A stretch of 64,000 nucleotides of DNA. Origin: Daphnia pulex (Eukaryota > Arthropoda > Branchiopoda > Diplostraca > Daphniidae). The notes under the pieces are model-generated. The model was not told the origin of the DNA. It ran no database searches and was given only the letters and a program-made list of their open reading frames with translations. The stretch spans positions 248,001-312,000 of the forward strand of contig NC_060021.1 in the NCBI RefSeq assembly GCF_021134715.1. The letters are read 5' to 3'. Positions within the stretch are counted from its first letter, which is position 1. Every line of letters begins with the position of its first letter. Below are positions 38,198 to 49,520 of the stretch, piece after piece. The translations under genes were made by a program, and so were the position numbers.

Positions 38198-41100
38198 ATC
38201 GTCTTTGAATTTCTTTTTTATCTTTTTTCATCCGTAAAATCAGAATCAGTTCTTCAGCAATATTTTATTGGTGAATTTTCTTTTGAAGATATAGTGCCGA
38301 CCTAGTGACAGAAATAAAACGCGTAAGAATTAAATTAAGCTTTGGAAGGCCAAATCAAAGACCATTTTTGTATAGAAATGTGAAATTCAAATTTTTGGCG
38401 ACTCCACTTAAATGCCCAACACTAGATGGCGAAAAAGTTGTCGCCATCTCGCGGCCGTCATCGAAGCAGGATACCAAATGCGGACGTTTTTAATTGCAAA
38501 ACTGAAAATGGCAATGTTGCGCCTTGCACGTTACTTTCAAAATGGCTGCTGACAGTCCGACGGCCTCGGCCTGCCTCGGCGTAATAATAATCACCTAAGT
38601 CAACTCAACTTACTCAACTTACTCAACTTAGTTTCCCTGACATTATTCGTCTAAAAATGGTAACTGCTTGTATTCATTTAAGTCTATTCATTATTTAAGT
38701 AAATTTTTGTGCGGTGCATTCACAGATAACATAGTCTACAATTTACACTTGGCAATTCCATCTGATCATGTAGCCTGAAACTGCTGTTTCCCAAAATGTC
38801 GTCTCTTGCTGCACGTACCGGCTGTGCGTTTCGTCACATTTCGAAATACTTCACGAAAGTAAAAGTAATCATGTTAGTGTAATCCTGAGGTTACACATAT
38901 AGTTATTTGATGATCTTGTTTCTGATAATAATCGAGTTTTTGTTTTTCTATTAACAGCACGGTGAAGTCTGAGCTTCTTCATTGCAGTCCAATGCAATGT
39001 ACAGTGTGATTTGTTGCAGCCAGCTGGCAAAAGGTTTTCCTCTTGCAGGCTTGCTACCTGTAGCGTTTGTAGCTTTTGTCACACGCAGAAACACTTCTGA
39101 ACCATTTAAAGTAAGTGAGTTGATCAACTTTTTACAGTAAGGCTACATATTAAATTTGTTGATAACTAGCTCTTTGCTTTACATCTGTTGACTTTGCAGT
39201 TAAGAATGTTTTAAAGCTTGCCAACTGTTGATGCCTTTGTAAAAGTAATTCTTAGAGATTTCTTAGTTGAACTATTCTTCTTTTATTTTCTCATGTTACA
39301 CGCCAATTGTTTTCTGATAGTAATTGAGTTTTTTTTCCAAATTAGGATTAACAGCCTCTTGAGGTCTGAGCCTCTTTGTTGCACTCCAATGTTCACATGA
39401 ATTTAGTGCAGCCAGCTAGTAGTGAACGGTGTGGTGAGCTGTTGCATTGCAGACTGGTGTTGGTGTCGTTCGTTCATTTGACTATGGACCGTTTAGTCGT
39501 TCGTTTATCGTAAGAAATCTGTCACTTGTCGTAGGTGTGTAAAATTGTGTCGACTAGGTAGCAAAGTAGATTAGCATTTCTTTCTTGATGTCAAAGACAA
39601 ATTACATCTTATTTCGGATTTCTAAATAAGCGCTTTTGTGGCAAGTACGTGTAAAGAGTTGCAAACTTTTGTTGATGAAACATAACAGAAATTTCCTTGG
39701 TATTTTAAAGGGGAAATGAAATTTTTATCATATTTTGATCATCTTCTTCATTTCTTTTTCTCTAGTTTCAAGTAAATCATTATTGGTATCTATTTTACAT
39801 TTCAAATTTTATTGGTTCATTTATGTTCTATTTCTTTATAGATTTCCATGGTCAGTTTTATGTTTGAGCTGTTGATTGCTGTTTGGGGTACAGTGGTTTT
39901 TCAGTCATTTTCCATTTGAGAGATGCGCTGAAATGGAGCTTGTGCGGACTTGCAGTTGAACAACATACTTCAATGTGTCATTTGTCTATGTTGGTGTCCA
40001 TGCAGTGGTGAACTGTTGTGCAAAATAGTCGATGTTGCCTGATGCTTGTTGGGCTTATTTTATCGGCAGCATTTTGTCGATATGTCGTCTCTTGCCACCT
40101 GTACCGCCATTGAGGTAATGCTCGATGAACAGTCACATTTAATTATTGACTTTAAGCTAATATCTCCGTTTTTAAATTTCAGTTGATTGTTTGCCGCCGT
40201 TCCTTAGACCTGATCCACTGGTGAAACTAAGAAGACGTTGCTGAAATTCAAGATTGATCAATTAATAATGTTTAGAAATTACAAGTGCATATCTGGGCTC
40301 CGGCTCCCTTCTCAGTGGCCCCGTTTCCCTAATTAACCACTAACCAACGCCCACCGGTGGTCACTCACTCGCTGTGACAACCAGGAGGAAGGGAATGGAC
40401 TGGTCGAACGGGGACTTGCAAGGCGCATGATTCGATGAAATCTGTTGGAGGGTCATGAGTCTAAGCCGGAAGCCTACTAAGATTAATCGCTCTCGTAATA
40501 ACTGTTCCTCGGCTCTCTTCGCTCTTTTTCCGGTTTCTCTTAACCATGGCCGGGTAATCTCCTGGTCGAGTCAGTGCGGGCAATAAGAATTTTAAGCTGG
40601 AACAACGCCTCCTTTGAGCGGTCCGGACAATCCTGAATCCTTTAGGGTTGCCATTCCATCGAGGCTGAAACGAGGGTACGTAATTACACGTTAGTCAATT
40701 GCTAAAGCTATAAATACGATTGTTTGTATTACCCAGATGACGCGGAGGTGTTGCCCATTGAGGGGTTTTTGTGACAAGGAGTCACTGAACGAAACGCTAA
40801 ACCAAATGAAAAAAGGTAATGACATGAAGCTTTTGCTTTCGCAGGAAATAATTTGAATTTGTTTGGAGCCAACGATCCTTTATATATCCGAGCCGAGTCC
40901 TTTCCGTCTACATTCGGTGTGAAGAGCAAAACCCAAATTTCAACACATTTTACTGCTTAGCAACGAAAACAAAGCGAGTTTCAAAACATTGTTTTACTTG
41001 CGCATACTTTATTGTGGCAGAAACGAGTTGGTCATGTAACAGGGTGGAATTTTTTTCCCTTTTGTTCATGCAGCATCAAACGACACGCGATAGGTTCCGG

Positions 41101-41740
41101 CGGTAATCAACTATTCAAGATGGTAGACATGTCAATGTAAAAGACAGGGTAAGGGTAGCTCCTGTAAATGTTATTCATTTATGTTAAATAGCTGCTAGTA
41201 GGATCTCATTGTTGATTTGCGGTTACAAAATGCCCTAGAATTCAGGTATTGTCAATCAATCATTTGATTTGCGTTTTAAATCCTCCTAAATCAGTTGTGG
41301 AAATACGATTCCCCCCGCTTCTCCTGGATGGTTACTTAGGATCATTTAAGTTCATTTTTGAGTTATTCGTTGTGAACGTAGCGGACGAACTCTGACAGTC
41401 TATCGAGCTTTAGCAATTGCGTCTAATTTCTTATTTTATTCAACCGTTCTATGAGAAGCTTTGATTTCTATTTTGTTATATTAATAATTTACCTTTTTTT
41501 ATCTTTTTTTAGATTGTCTTCTCCGACCGCAGGTGCAAGGAATATGTTTGAAACTTAGAAAAGTTTGCAGTAGAAAATAAAAAAAAAAGCCAACTGTCCT
41601 TCAAACGGTTCGAAATGGAAGATTTATTCATTTGACACCGAAGAAACGAGTCAAAAGTCAAATGTGGTATTTTTAAAGTGACTAAAATTTAAGCCATTAT
41701 CATTTATGATTTGATATTTATTTTGACATTGGTTTTTGTT
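38198..41740. other. Non-coding interval with local duplication
   Basis: No supported gene. A segment at 38918-39029 (TTCTGATAATAATCGAG to CAGCCAGCTGG) is repeated in diverged form at 39309-39418. The string ATGTCGTCTCTTGC appears near 38796 and again near 40082. A more GC-rich patch at about 40290-40680 has no recognisable product. A paired AGATGGCG / CGCCATCT motif lies at about 38424-38449. Confidence 0.45.
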
Positions 41741-41743
41741 GAC

Positions 41744-42094
41744 CCATCCCCAGCAACGTCAACCTGCTGAAAGAAAAAGGCCAGTTTCTATGACCTTGAC
41801 GCTCGAAGGTCACGGAGATCATTACGTAAAACGTGTCATGCAGTGGTGTAGAGGTTGGGTGAGAACGGGACGTTTTGCTTCATTATCAAAAAGGTACAAT
41901 AGCCGCAAGTGTAAGCTTTTTGGTATTCATTTTGATATTGGTTATTGTAGACCCATCCCCGGCAAAGTCACCTGCAGAAGGAAAGGGCAGTTTGCATTTC
42001 AATCGAAGGTCATGGAGATCATTACGTAAAAGGTGTCAGGCATTGGTGTAGAGGTTGGGTGAGAACGGGACGTTTTGCTTCATTATCAAGAAGG
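41744..42094 (+). repeat. Tandem duplication upstream of the YYT cluster
   Basis: Two direct copies of about 150 bp (41744-41895 and 41951-42094), each starting ACCCATCCCC and ending with a CGTTTTGCTTCATTATCAA block. They sit directly upstream of a TATA box and may have been cis-regulatory. Confidence 0.85.
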
Positions 42095-42139
42095 TAAAAT
42101 ATAGCCATTAGGCTTAAGAGGAGGGGTGAGAAAAAATTG

Positions 42140-42175
42140 TATAAAAGGCGAGAGAAAAGTTGACAGGGATCAGTC
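42140..42175 (+). promoter_or_regulatory. TATA box and arthropod-type initiator
   Basis: TATAAAAG at 42140-42147 and TCAGT at 42170-42174, about 30 bp apart, form a canonical core promoter ahead of the first YYT-family copy. A decayed version of the same promoter text recurs near 42410-42440 (TTAAAAGGAAAGAG). Confidence 0.7.
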
Positions 42176-42235
42176 GAGTGAACATCTCCGACACGGCAAT
42201 AACTCCATATTTCGTCGTAATATCAGTTCGCAATC

Positions 42236-42410
42236 ATGGGTAAATGTTCATTTTTATTTCGAGTCGTAAATCTATTCTATCTTGTTATTAGTTGTTGATG
42301 CGACTAGTTACCTTCGAAAAATAATTTCCTATTGTTTATTACATAGTTAATTATGGCATTGTGTTGCTGTTGGGTGTTGTATCGTTGATGTCGACCACGA
42401 GAGAAAATCT
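42236..42410 (+). pseudogene. YYT-repeat protein family, copy 1, truncated after signal peptide
   Basis: Exon 1 is ATGG (42236-42239). Exon 2 begins at 42347 and encodes a signal-peptide-like VNYGIVLLLGVVSLM. The sequence then runs directly into the promoter/5' UTR of copy 2 instead of the Tyr-rich repeats. The mature coding region is therefore missing, probably by unequal recombination between tandem copies. Confidence 0.65.
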
Positions 42411-42438
42411 TTTAAAAGGAAAGAGAAAAGGCAACAGA

Positions 42439-42999
42439 AGTCAATCGAGTGAGCATCTCCGACCCGGCAACAACTTCATTCTTCGTCGTATTACCAGGTC
42501 GCAATCACGGGTAAATAATTCGTATTTCTACGTGGAATTTTGTATCAATTTTCATTTTTTTTTTCTATTTGATAATATGTCCGTTATATTGTTGAAATTT
42601 AATATTGTCTAGTTAACAATGCCGTCATGCTGCTATTGCTTGTTGTATCGTCGATGGCTGGGTCGATCACTGGTGTACCAACGTATCCTGGTTAAGGCGG
42701 ATACCAAACCGCAACGCAACCGCCTTACTAAACAACATACGCAATGACCAGATACTACACCGAGGTTGCACTGTTGGGTTTACAGTTAAACCACCAAGGA
42801 TCCAGATGATTACACCACAACTTGTGCTGCTCCTCGAGCTACACTACCAAAGCGCTACAGTACTACACCGAGGCACCTACTGAGACTACGCAACTACGTA
42901 TGCTGCCCCAACCTACGACACCGAGGCTCCAGCTTATTACATCACCAAGGCTGTCGGATTCTACACTGGAGCGCCCAAGTACGACAGAAATCAGTCAAG
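42439..42999 (+). pseudogene. YYT-repeat protein family, copy 2, nonsense-mutated
   Basis: The 5' UTR matches copy 1 but the start codon is ACG (42507-42509) instead of ATG. Exon 2 from 42613 encodes a good signal peptide (NNAVMLLLLVVSSMAGSI) and the GVPTYPG start of the mature protein. In-frame TAA codons at 42693 and 42729 replace expected Tyr codons. The remainder has frame-shifted YYTEAP and YYITKA fragments. The family is a secreted Tyr/Thr/Pro repeat protein, possibly cuticular or mucin-like; the function is inference. Confidence 0.75.
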
Positions 43000-43960
43000 T
43001 GAGCTTCTCCGACACCCAACACGGCAACCCCGAAGTTTCGAATAAACTTCGTTTCAAACAGTGGAACGGCAAAGAGTGAAGGTGAGTTCTTAATTATTGT
43101 AATTTTGTGCAACATGTACTAATGACTTGTTTTCCTTCCTTGTCTGTCTTTCAAACAAGATGAATTCGACTGCAATCGCGTCGAATTGAATAGCAAAGAT
43201 AACATATTCGTACGTGTACACAGCGCCGTTAAACTTGACATTGTCGGTCGGCAAGCCGCACTTGACGATGGCCGTACCATCACCTACGACAAGTGCGTTA
43301 TTGCCACAGGTAAACATTTTATGCCAAACGAAATTATGGAATGCTGAATAACTTTGATAATCTTCCTGCTCGATAGTATCTAAGAGTCTATTTAAATTGC
43401 TAGCAATTTATTTCTGTGAATTAGTTCTACGAATAGAATTAGTTCTACGAATTCCTCTAAAAATGGCCTTTATTTTGTTAGGTGTTAAACGAAAATCTTT
43501 TCCAATCCCTGAGCGGTGCCCTTAAAGATGCCCACGAGCACGTAGCGCTGTTCCGCAACATCGATGGCGGTAACATAGGTCCAGTTCCCCGTTCTCCTAA
43601 ATATTTGAGCCAATGGACAACCGAGAAGGTGAAAGCGGAAAGTGTTAATGTTTTGCCCAAAACTAATGTTGAGGGTGTAATTTTGGAAGACTACAAGGTC
43701 GCATTGACCTTAAACAATGGTCAAAAGGTAAACAGTTATTTCTGTACATGTTTTAGCGATGTTAATTAAAATCTAAAAATTATTTCAGCAGATTTAAACT
43801 GACAATGTCGTCGCTGCTGTCGGTTGGGACGCAAACACGGATTTGGCTGTTGCTTTTGGTTTGGAAATAGAGGAGAGGAGATTTTGGTGGTTATCGAGTG
43901 AATACCGAGCTTGAAGCATGATCGAACGTTTGTTTGGTACGGTTTCGTAAGAATCCTTGA
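43000..43960 (+). pseudogene. AIFM1-like (apoptosis-inducing factor) pseudogene fragment
   Basis: Three pieces align with the oxidoreductase AIF family in order. The first contains KLRFKQWNGKE and ends at TGA (43077-43079). The second, about 43140-43310, contains LDDGRTITYDKCVIATG with a proper donor. The third, about 43482-43728, contains FRNIDG and PKYLSQWTTEKVKAE. A last piece reads VAAVGWDANTDLAVAFGLEI. The central NAD-binding GGGFLG-type segment is missing, and an in-frame TAA precedes the last piece. The left edge fuses into text resembling the YYT 5' UTR (TCAGTCAAGTGAGCTTCTCC). It is therefore a broken, chimeric copy. Confidence 0.75.
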
Positions 43961-44209
43961 ACATTTTATTTCATATTAATTGTGCTTTTGTGATTAAAAC
44001 TTGACCAACATTGACTGCTCTAATGTTGTTGTTAGATAGTATATGAAGTTCTTGTTAAATTAGATTCTAATTATTGGGTTTGGACTTTATTTTTTATTAG
44101 ACTGGAGATGTTACGTTCTTTTGTGATATCAAATTGGGTCGCTGTTGTATGGAACATGTTCACCATGCTGTTGTATCTGGGCGATTGGCTGGAGAGAACA
44201 ATACTGGCA

Positions 44210-45226
44210 AAGAAACATGGATGAAAAACTGCAGTGCACTGTTACCGAGTGCATTCTTCGTCGTATTATCAGTACGCAATCGGGTAAATATTCTGTTTCA
44301 CGGAGTTTTTATAAATTATTTGTTTTCTATCTGTTTGTGTACCATATTGAATATTAATGTTCAAATTATTTACCGCACAGTTGATGTGATGTCGTGATGT
44401 TGCCGTTTGCCGTATCGTTGAAGGCTGGGTCGATCACTGGTTGTACCGATGTCTCCTGGGTATGGCGGATACCAAAGCACCACGCCGCCGCCTTGCTACA
44501 CAACGACAACATTCGCAAAAACCGGTTACTACACTGAGGCACACTATTACTACACCACCAAGGCTCCAGAGTATTACACCGAAGCTGATGCTGCCCCGAG
44601 TTACAACATCAAACGTACTACACCGAGGCTCCAAAGTACTAAAACCACCAAGTCACCGGAGAATTACACGTATGTTGCCCCAGCTTGCTGCACCGAGGCT
44701 CCCAAGTATTACCTAGTTCCTAGCTACTACACCGAGGCTCCAACTTATTACACCACCAAAGCGGCTGAATACTACACCGAGCCGCCCAAGTACTACACCA
44801 ACAAGGCTCCAGAGTATTACACCACAACTTGTGCTTCCCTGAGCCTCTACACCGAAGCCCCGAAGTATTACTCTGCCCTAAGCTACACAACTACAACTGA
44901 GCCCCAACTTACTACACAGCGGCTGCTCCTTCGTACTACGTTGAATCGGAATACTACACCTAGGCTTCAGTTTACTACACCACAACCTATGCTACACCGA
45001 GGCCCCTATGTACTACACTACCAAGGCACCTGAGTATTATAACACTACTTACGCTGCTCCGACCAACTACACCGAAGCTCCGAAGTATTACTCTATCCCG
45101 AGTTACTACACCACTAAGGCACCTGAATATTACACCACACCTTACGCTTCTCCAACTTACTACAGGGACGCTCCTAAATATTATAAGTATGTTCAGATTT
45201 GTCGGTCATATCTTAATAGTTTCTAG
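44210..45226 (+). pseudogene. YYT-repeat protein family, copy 3, frameshifted
   Basis: The decayed 5' UTR and lost start (CAATCGG where copy 1 has CAATCATGG, near 44279) are followed by an intron-like gap and exon 2 from about 44382. Recognisable mature text includes MSPGYGGYQSTTPPP, PEYYTEA, EAPKYY and YYTTKAPEYY. The reading frame changes around 44900-45010, so the repeats continue in another frame. Copy 3 preserves the most repeat units but cannot encode one continuous protein. Confidence 0.75.
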
Positions 45227-45230
45227 TCAC

Positions 45231-46347
45231 TGGGAATTGTTGATCTTTAATAGGGAAATAATTTTTTTAAAACCTGGGTTATCATTGTGTACGACTTCTC
45301 TTGCCACCTAAAAGCCTTAAGACATTGCGACGTTTTCTTATTTTGGTTGGGTCTTTCCTATTTCGTATGTTGGAGGTGATTATTGCTCTAGTCTCTCCGC
45401 ATTCCGACATATTCTAGTGTTTAGACAACTTTCATTTACAGGGCAAGTTACGAAAGAGACGTACTGTGTGGTGTTTACTAAAATTGATTGATGTTGACAG
45501 CTCTCTTTTTAACTTAAGTTGGTGTAACAAAAGAGTTTGAGATAATGTGTGGTTTATCATAGAAGTTTATTTGAAGAATGTGGAGTTTATCAGTTGCTTG
45601 CCTATATCTTATGTAAAACTTGAAAGTTGTAAAAAATACATAAAGTCGTAAACTAAACATTTTTTTATTACAAGTTATGAAAAATAGCAAACAAAAACAT
45701 TAAAAGGAATTGCTTTATTGTCCCACCTCCACCCACAATTCCACCACATTTTACAATCACATACATACAAGTTAACCCGTTGGCTGCCACGCCATACAAC
45801 CCGTAGGTTGCTCTCTACTACTCTACGCGCCACGTCTGAAGGATCTATGACCAAGGTGGAACTTGCCATTGCTGACAAGTCCGGGCTGACACGGTGACAG
45901 AAGAATCCATCACCGCATCGACAAAGGGGAACTAGGTATCGTGCATTGCCTAATAGGCGCCTTGCGGCAAGTTTTGGGCTGGTGCGACTTTCCGACCCCT
46001 CGGCATGAAAACCACGAGGCCGAACAGCGCACGCAGCCCGTGCTAAGGAGCAGGGGAGAACAAAGGCGTGGCAACCAACAAGTTAACTAACACTAACACA
46101 TATTACCAACAACAAATAATGATCCGCGCTGACACTTTGGAGATACCGGCGATGTTTTGGTGTCAATCTTCTCGACGTCTCCTCTGCATCATCTGAAGAA
46201 AGAGAAAAAATTCTTATTAGAGTGACATGCCAATAAAAGTTACATAATACATGTAGGTACATCAATCTGTTATTTTTGGCTCACAACTTAAAAGGCACGC
46301 TTTCAATTTCTTAAAATCTAGCTAACAATATTGAAAACTGTACACAT
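45231..46347. other. Non-coding interval
   Basis: No gene seen. The stretch at about 45770-46070 is more GC-rich than its surroundings (around TAGGCGCCTTGCGGCAAG) and might be a decayed mobile-element end or RNA-derived sequence. I could not identify it. Confidence 0.4.
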
Positions 46348-46735
46348 AACAAAGCTCACTTGCTAGTCTTTAAAAAAAATTCCGGAAGTCAACCGGAAGT
46401 AGCCACAGCTCCTCAACCATTGAGCTGTTGTCAAATTAAACCACATATTCGTGATCTCCATGAAATTTGGGGTCGATTAGGTGTGATTTAAACGAAATCC
46501 AAAATTTGGCCAAAATCGAGAATTTTCCTGAACTATAGTTCAGGAAAATTTTCAAAGCCGGAAGTACGAAAACGTACAAAACGAAACATGAACTTTACCA
46601 CAAATTCGACGAGGATCACGAATATGTGGTTCTTTTGTGCGTCAGATGAATATTTACTGAACTACTGACTGAAAAGAGTAAACCGGAAGTAGAAAAAAAA
46701 AGCAATTTTCGAAAATTTAACAAGTGAGCTTTGTT
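46348..46735. mobile_element. Fold-back MITE
   Basis: A 388-bp element with 15-bp terminal inverted repeats (AACAAAGCTCACTTG and its complement), a second perfect inverted pair (CCACATATTCGTGAT at 46441-46455 and its complement at 46615-46629), and a perfect 30-bp palindrome at 46521-46550 in its centre. The arms are mirror images about position 46535. There is no coding capacity. It carries four CCGGAAGT motifs (ETS-type core). No clear target-site duplication was found. Confidence 0.75.
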
Positions 46736-47554
46736 GGGGGAATAATAATCGTCAGTTATCACTAAATATTTCAACAAAATAACTGTCGATAAATGTTTAA
46801 AGAGATGTTCAAAGTAACAGAAACTGACTGTTTTGACAGCTGTTTAGACTGCAAATTATCAAAAAGCCATCTAGCGTTAGAAAATAGAAACGTCCAAGTA
46901 AACTGTTTGCGCGCAAGAAGGGCCTAATTTTGGAAACTATTACACAGACACAGTCTAACGCAACTAGACTATTGGTAGATAACCTAAGAAATTAAGTCAA
47001 TTGTCGGTACCTAGGCATAATCCCGTGGTGAGTGACTGCAGGTGTGTAACAGCTGACGGAAGCGATCTTGAAGTGGTCCAGAAACTCGCCAAGTCGTCAG
47101 TGAAGTAAAACAAATCTTGCTTAAAAGCAGTGAAGCTAGATGAGCGTGCGTCGCGAAGATAAGGATGGAGAAGAATGTTGTTGAAAATCCTTCTTCCGTC
47201 ATGGACAAAGGTCAGCATTGGCAAAAGAATCTCCGTGCTCTGTAAAACAAATTTTTACATTATTGAAAATATAACAATGAATAAAGCATTTACCATTTAC
47301 CTTTTTTTAAGAAGCACACTGAAATGCTCACGATGAAAAAACTGTAAAAATTGAATTCACAGCAACAAACAGCATTACTCCTTAGGTTGATGTAAATTTC
47401 CTGATGTCAAAGAAAGTGTCATGAAGTATTGCAGTAGCATCCATAACAACAAACATGGTGTTGCAGGGTGCGTCACAAAAATTGCAAGATTCAGAAAAGT
47501 CTTATGGTTTAGGATACCTATGCAATAAATAATAAGAAAATATGAATTGTAATG
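46736..47554. other. Non-coding interval
   Basis: No supported gene. A 75-codon frame on the minus strand (46997-47224) has acceptable protein texture but no family resemblance and no confident partner exon. Confidence 0.4.
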
Positions 47555-47959
47555 GTCTGGTAGCAGTAATGGGGAAATACCTTATCTCGGCAGATTTGTA
47601 TTCCACTACATGTGATCTTCAAACATGATTTTTAGGCTTTTGACAGCATGATGGGCCTAATGGATGGAAATTGACTGAGCGCTAAGTCAACTTGTTGGAA
47701 TGACTGACACTGACAGTATGCATCTAGAAGACTAGAATTTGAAGAAATAAGTTGGTACAGTATAAAAATAAGGAAACTAGGTCAAGATAAACCTACATAT
47801 GATACGAAATTCAATTTGGTAATTGAAATCACAGGAATATAAGTATAAATTAGCTACAGTTTGGTTTCGCCCTTTTCGGCTTCGCCTCGTTTGTAACAAG
47901 CTAACAACAACAAAGGCGACACTGGCGACATCTTGAGTTTTGAATCCTAAGTTGGTTGC
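47555..47959 (+). repeat. Long inverted repeat, left arm
   Basis: Pairs with 48118-48510 on the opposite strand. Shared blocks include GGTATTTCC, GCATACTGTCAGT, GACTTAGCGCTCA, ATTCCTGTGATTTCA and GCAACCAACTTAGGATTC. The arms have diverged, with several indels. Confidence 0.88.
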
Positions 47960-48117
47960 ACAGTCGCAGTTCAAATTATCGGAGTTCTACTGTCTCCGTG
48001 TCTCGTAGTGGAGTTCTACTGTCGAGCACTGGAGTTCTATTGTCGGGTATTTTAAAATAAAATATTGGGGTTCTATTGTCGGTGGAGTTCTATTATCGGG
48101 TATCTTTAATAATATTG
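47960..48117. repeat. Spacer with short GGAGTTCTATTGTCGG repeats
   Basis: The loop between the inverted arms holds about five degenerate copies of GGAGTTCTA(C/T)TGTCGG. Confidence 0.8.
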
Positions 48118-48510
48118 CAACCAACTTAGGATTCAAAACTCATTACCAGATGTCGCTAGTGTCGCCTTGTTGTGTTTACATCGTGAAACCAGGAAAAAAG
48201 GGGTGAAACAATTGGATGCGAATTAATACTTATATTCCTGTGATTTCATATACCAAATTGAACTTCGTAACTTGTATAGGTTTAACTTGACCTACTTTAC
48301 TTATTTTTATACTATACCAACTTATATCTTCAAATTTTAGATGCATACTGTCAGTCATTCCAAAAAGTTGACTTAGCGCTCACTTTCCATCCAATATACC
48401 CATCATGTTGTCAAAAGCCTAAAACTCATGTGTGAAGCTCACATATTGTGGAATACAAATGTGCAGGGACAAGGTATTTCCCTCTTACTGCTACTACACC
48501 AACCACACCA
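48118..48510 (-). repeat. Long inverted repeat, right arm
   Basis: Reverse complement of the left arm. It ends about 20 bp before the start of the tandem segmental duplication at 48530. Confidence 0.88.
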
Positions 48511-48863
48511 CGTCTAATGCCTTACTAACTAAGATCGTTCAGGTTATATTTTAAGAATTCAAATTTCAGTTACTCCATACTCCACTCGATGAGAGACGAC
48601 GTGAAACTTTTGATACCATATCTGACCAAATATTGTTTGACAACCGTTTTCCCGTAAACTAAAATCAGTAACAAAACTCGTTAACGTTAATCACTTTTTC
48701 TTTTAATTGGTTTATTTCGAGATCTTTTTGGTGTTTGTTTTATAATGGAAATAATTGGACATTATCATGAAAAAAGTACCTTCCGTATAATCAATGAATA
48801 TTGCAAAAGTTGCCGGGAATATGCGTGTTAGTTGCTTCTTTGTTCCCTTTATCGAATTCAAGT

Positions 48864-49418
48864 TCAAGACGAATTCAAGATCTCCACCTCAAGATAAGCT
48901 TTGCCGATAGGATAGAAATTGTTTTTGAACAGTTGCAGTTTATAGACTTGATTTACTTCCAAGGCGGAGACGTAAATTCTGACGGAGCCGACCGTGGACG
49001 TCTTCAAACCCAATTTCGATGACTTTTTCAGTTTAATTGTTATTAGGCACGCTTCCGGATTGAGAGTCTTGATGGGAAAGTCTTGATTCCATTCCGGCTG
49101 GCTGCCGCGGATCGTTTTGGTTTTGCTGACTTTCTTGTTGTTCTTGTCCTGTTCGCGAATCTTGCCGTCCCATTCCTGGACCCGCGTGGAAACTGAAAGG
49201 TAATATTTGTCAGAATCCTTGGCTTCCGGAAGGTATCCTCTCAGAACTCTGACATTGAAATACTTTGGTGTCTGGTCTCCTTCCTCGCATTCAGACTTTT
49301 CGGGATTTGGGGGCAATGAATGGGGATCTCCACGATTATCACGATATTGATCTTTTTGTAGAAGTGACCACGGATAGAGGAGTTCTTGTGGAATTTTCTC
49401 ATCTGATAGATTTGCCAT
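48864..49418 (-). CDS. Single-C2-domain protein, copy A
   Basis: An intronless 184-aa frame starting MANLSDEKIP. A short N-terminal tail resembles the linkers of the large four-C2 protein (RDNRGDP, PPNPEKSECEEGD). One C2-like domain follows: YFNVRVLRG, then PEAKDSDKYYLS, TKTIRGSQPEWNQDF, KKSSKLGLKTSTVGSV and a final PIGKAYLEVEI strand. There is no membrane anchor or signal peptide. C2 domains usually bind phospholipid or protein. The third loop lacks the usual aspartates, so calcium binding is doubtful (inference). Compared with copy B it lacks 9 nt in the RGVNLPEAKEKDSD segment. The family is not recognised beyond C2. Confidence 0.75.
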   Translation of the reverse strand: MANLSDEKIPQELLYPWSLLQKDQYRDNRGDPHSLPPNPEKSECEEGDQTPKYFNVRVLRGYLPEAKDSDKYYLSVSTRVQEWDGKIREQDKNNKKVSKTKTIRGSQPEWNQDFPIKTLNPEACLITIKLKKSSKLGLKTSTVGSVRIYVSALEVNQVYKLQLFKNNFYPIGKAYLEVEILNSS

Positions 49419-49510
49419 GGCTACTTCTTCAGTTAATTTGATTCGTCAAGCCTTGAAAATGGAAATCACAGACTAAAAGACGATATAACTGCAGACCAAC
49501 TGTCAACCCC

Positions 49511-49520
49511 CTTTATACCT
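49511..49520 (-). promoter_or_regulatory. TATA box of C2 gene copy A
   Basis: GGTATAAAG on the minus strand, about 95 bp upstream of the ATG. The same element occurs at the same distance in copy B. Confidence 0.55.

Noticed and set aside
45770-46070. GC-rich patch considered as rRNA or tRNA-derived
   Set aside because: No cloverleaf, no A/B box pair and no rRNA core motif could be recognised.
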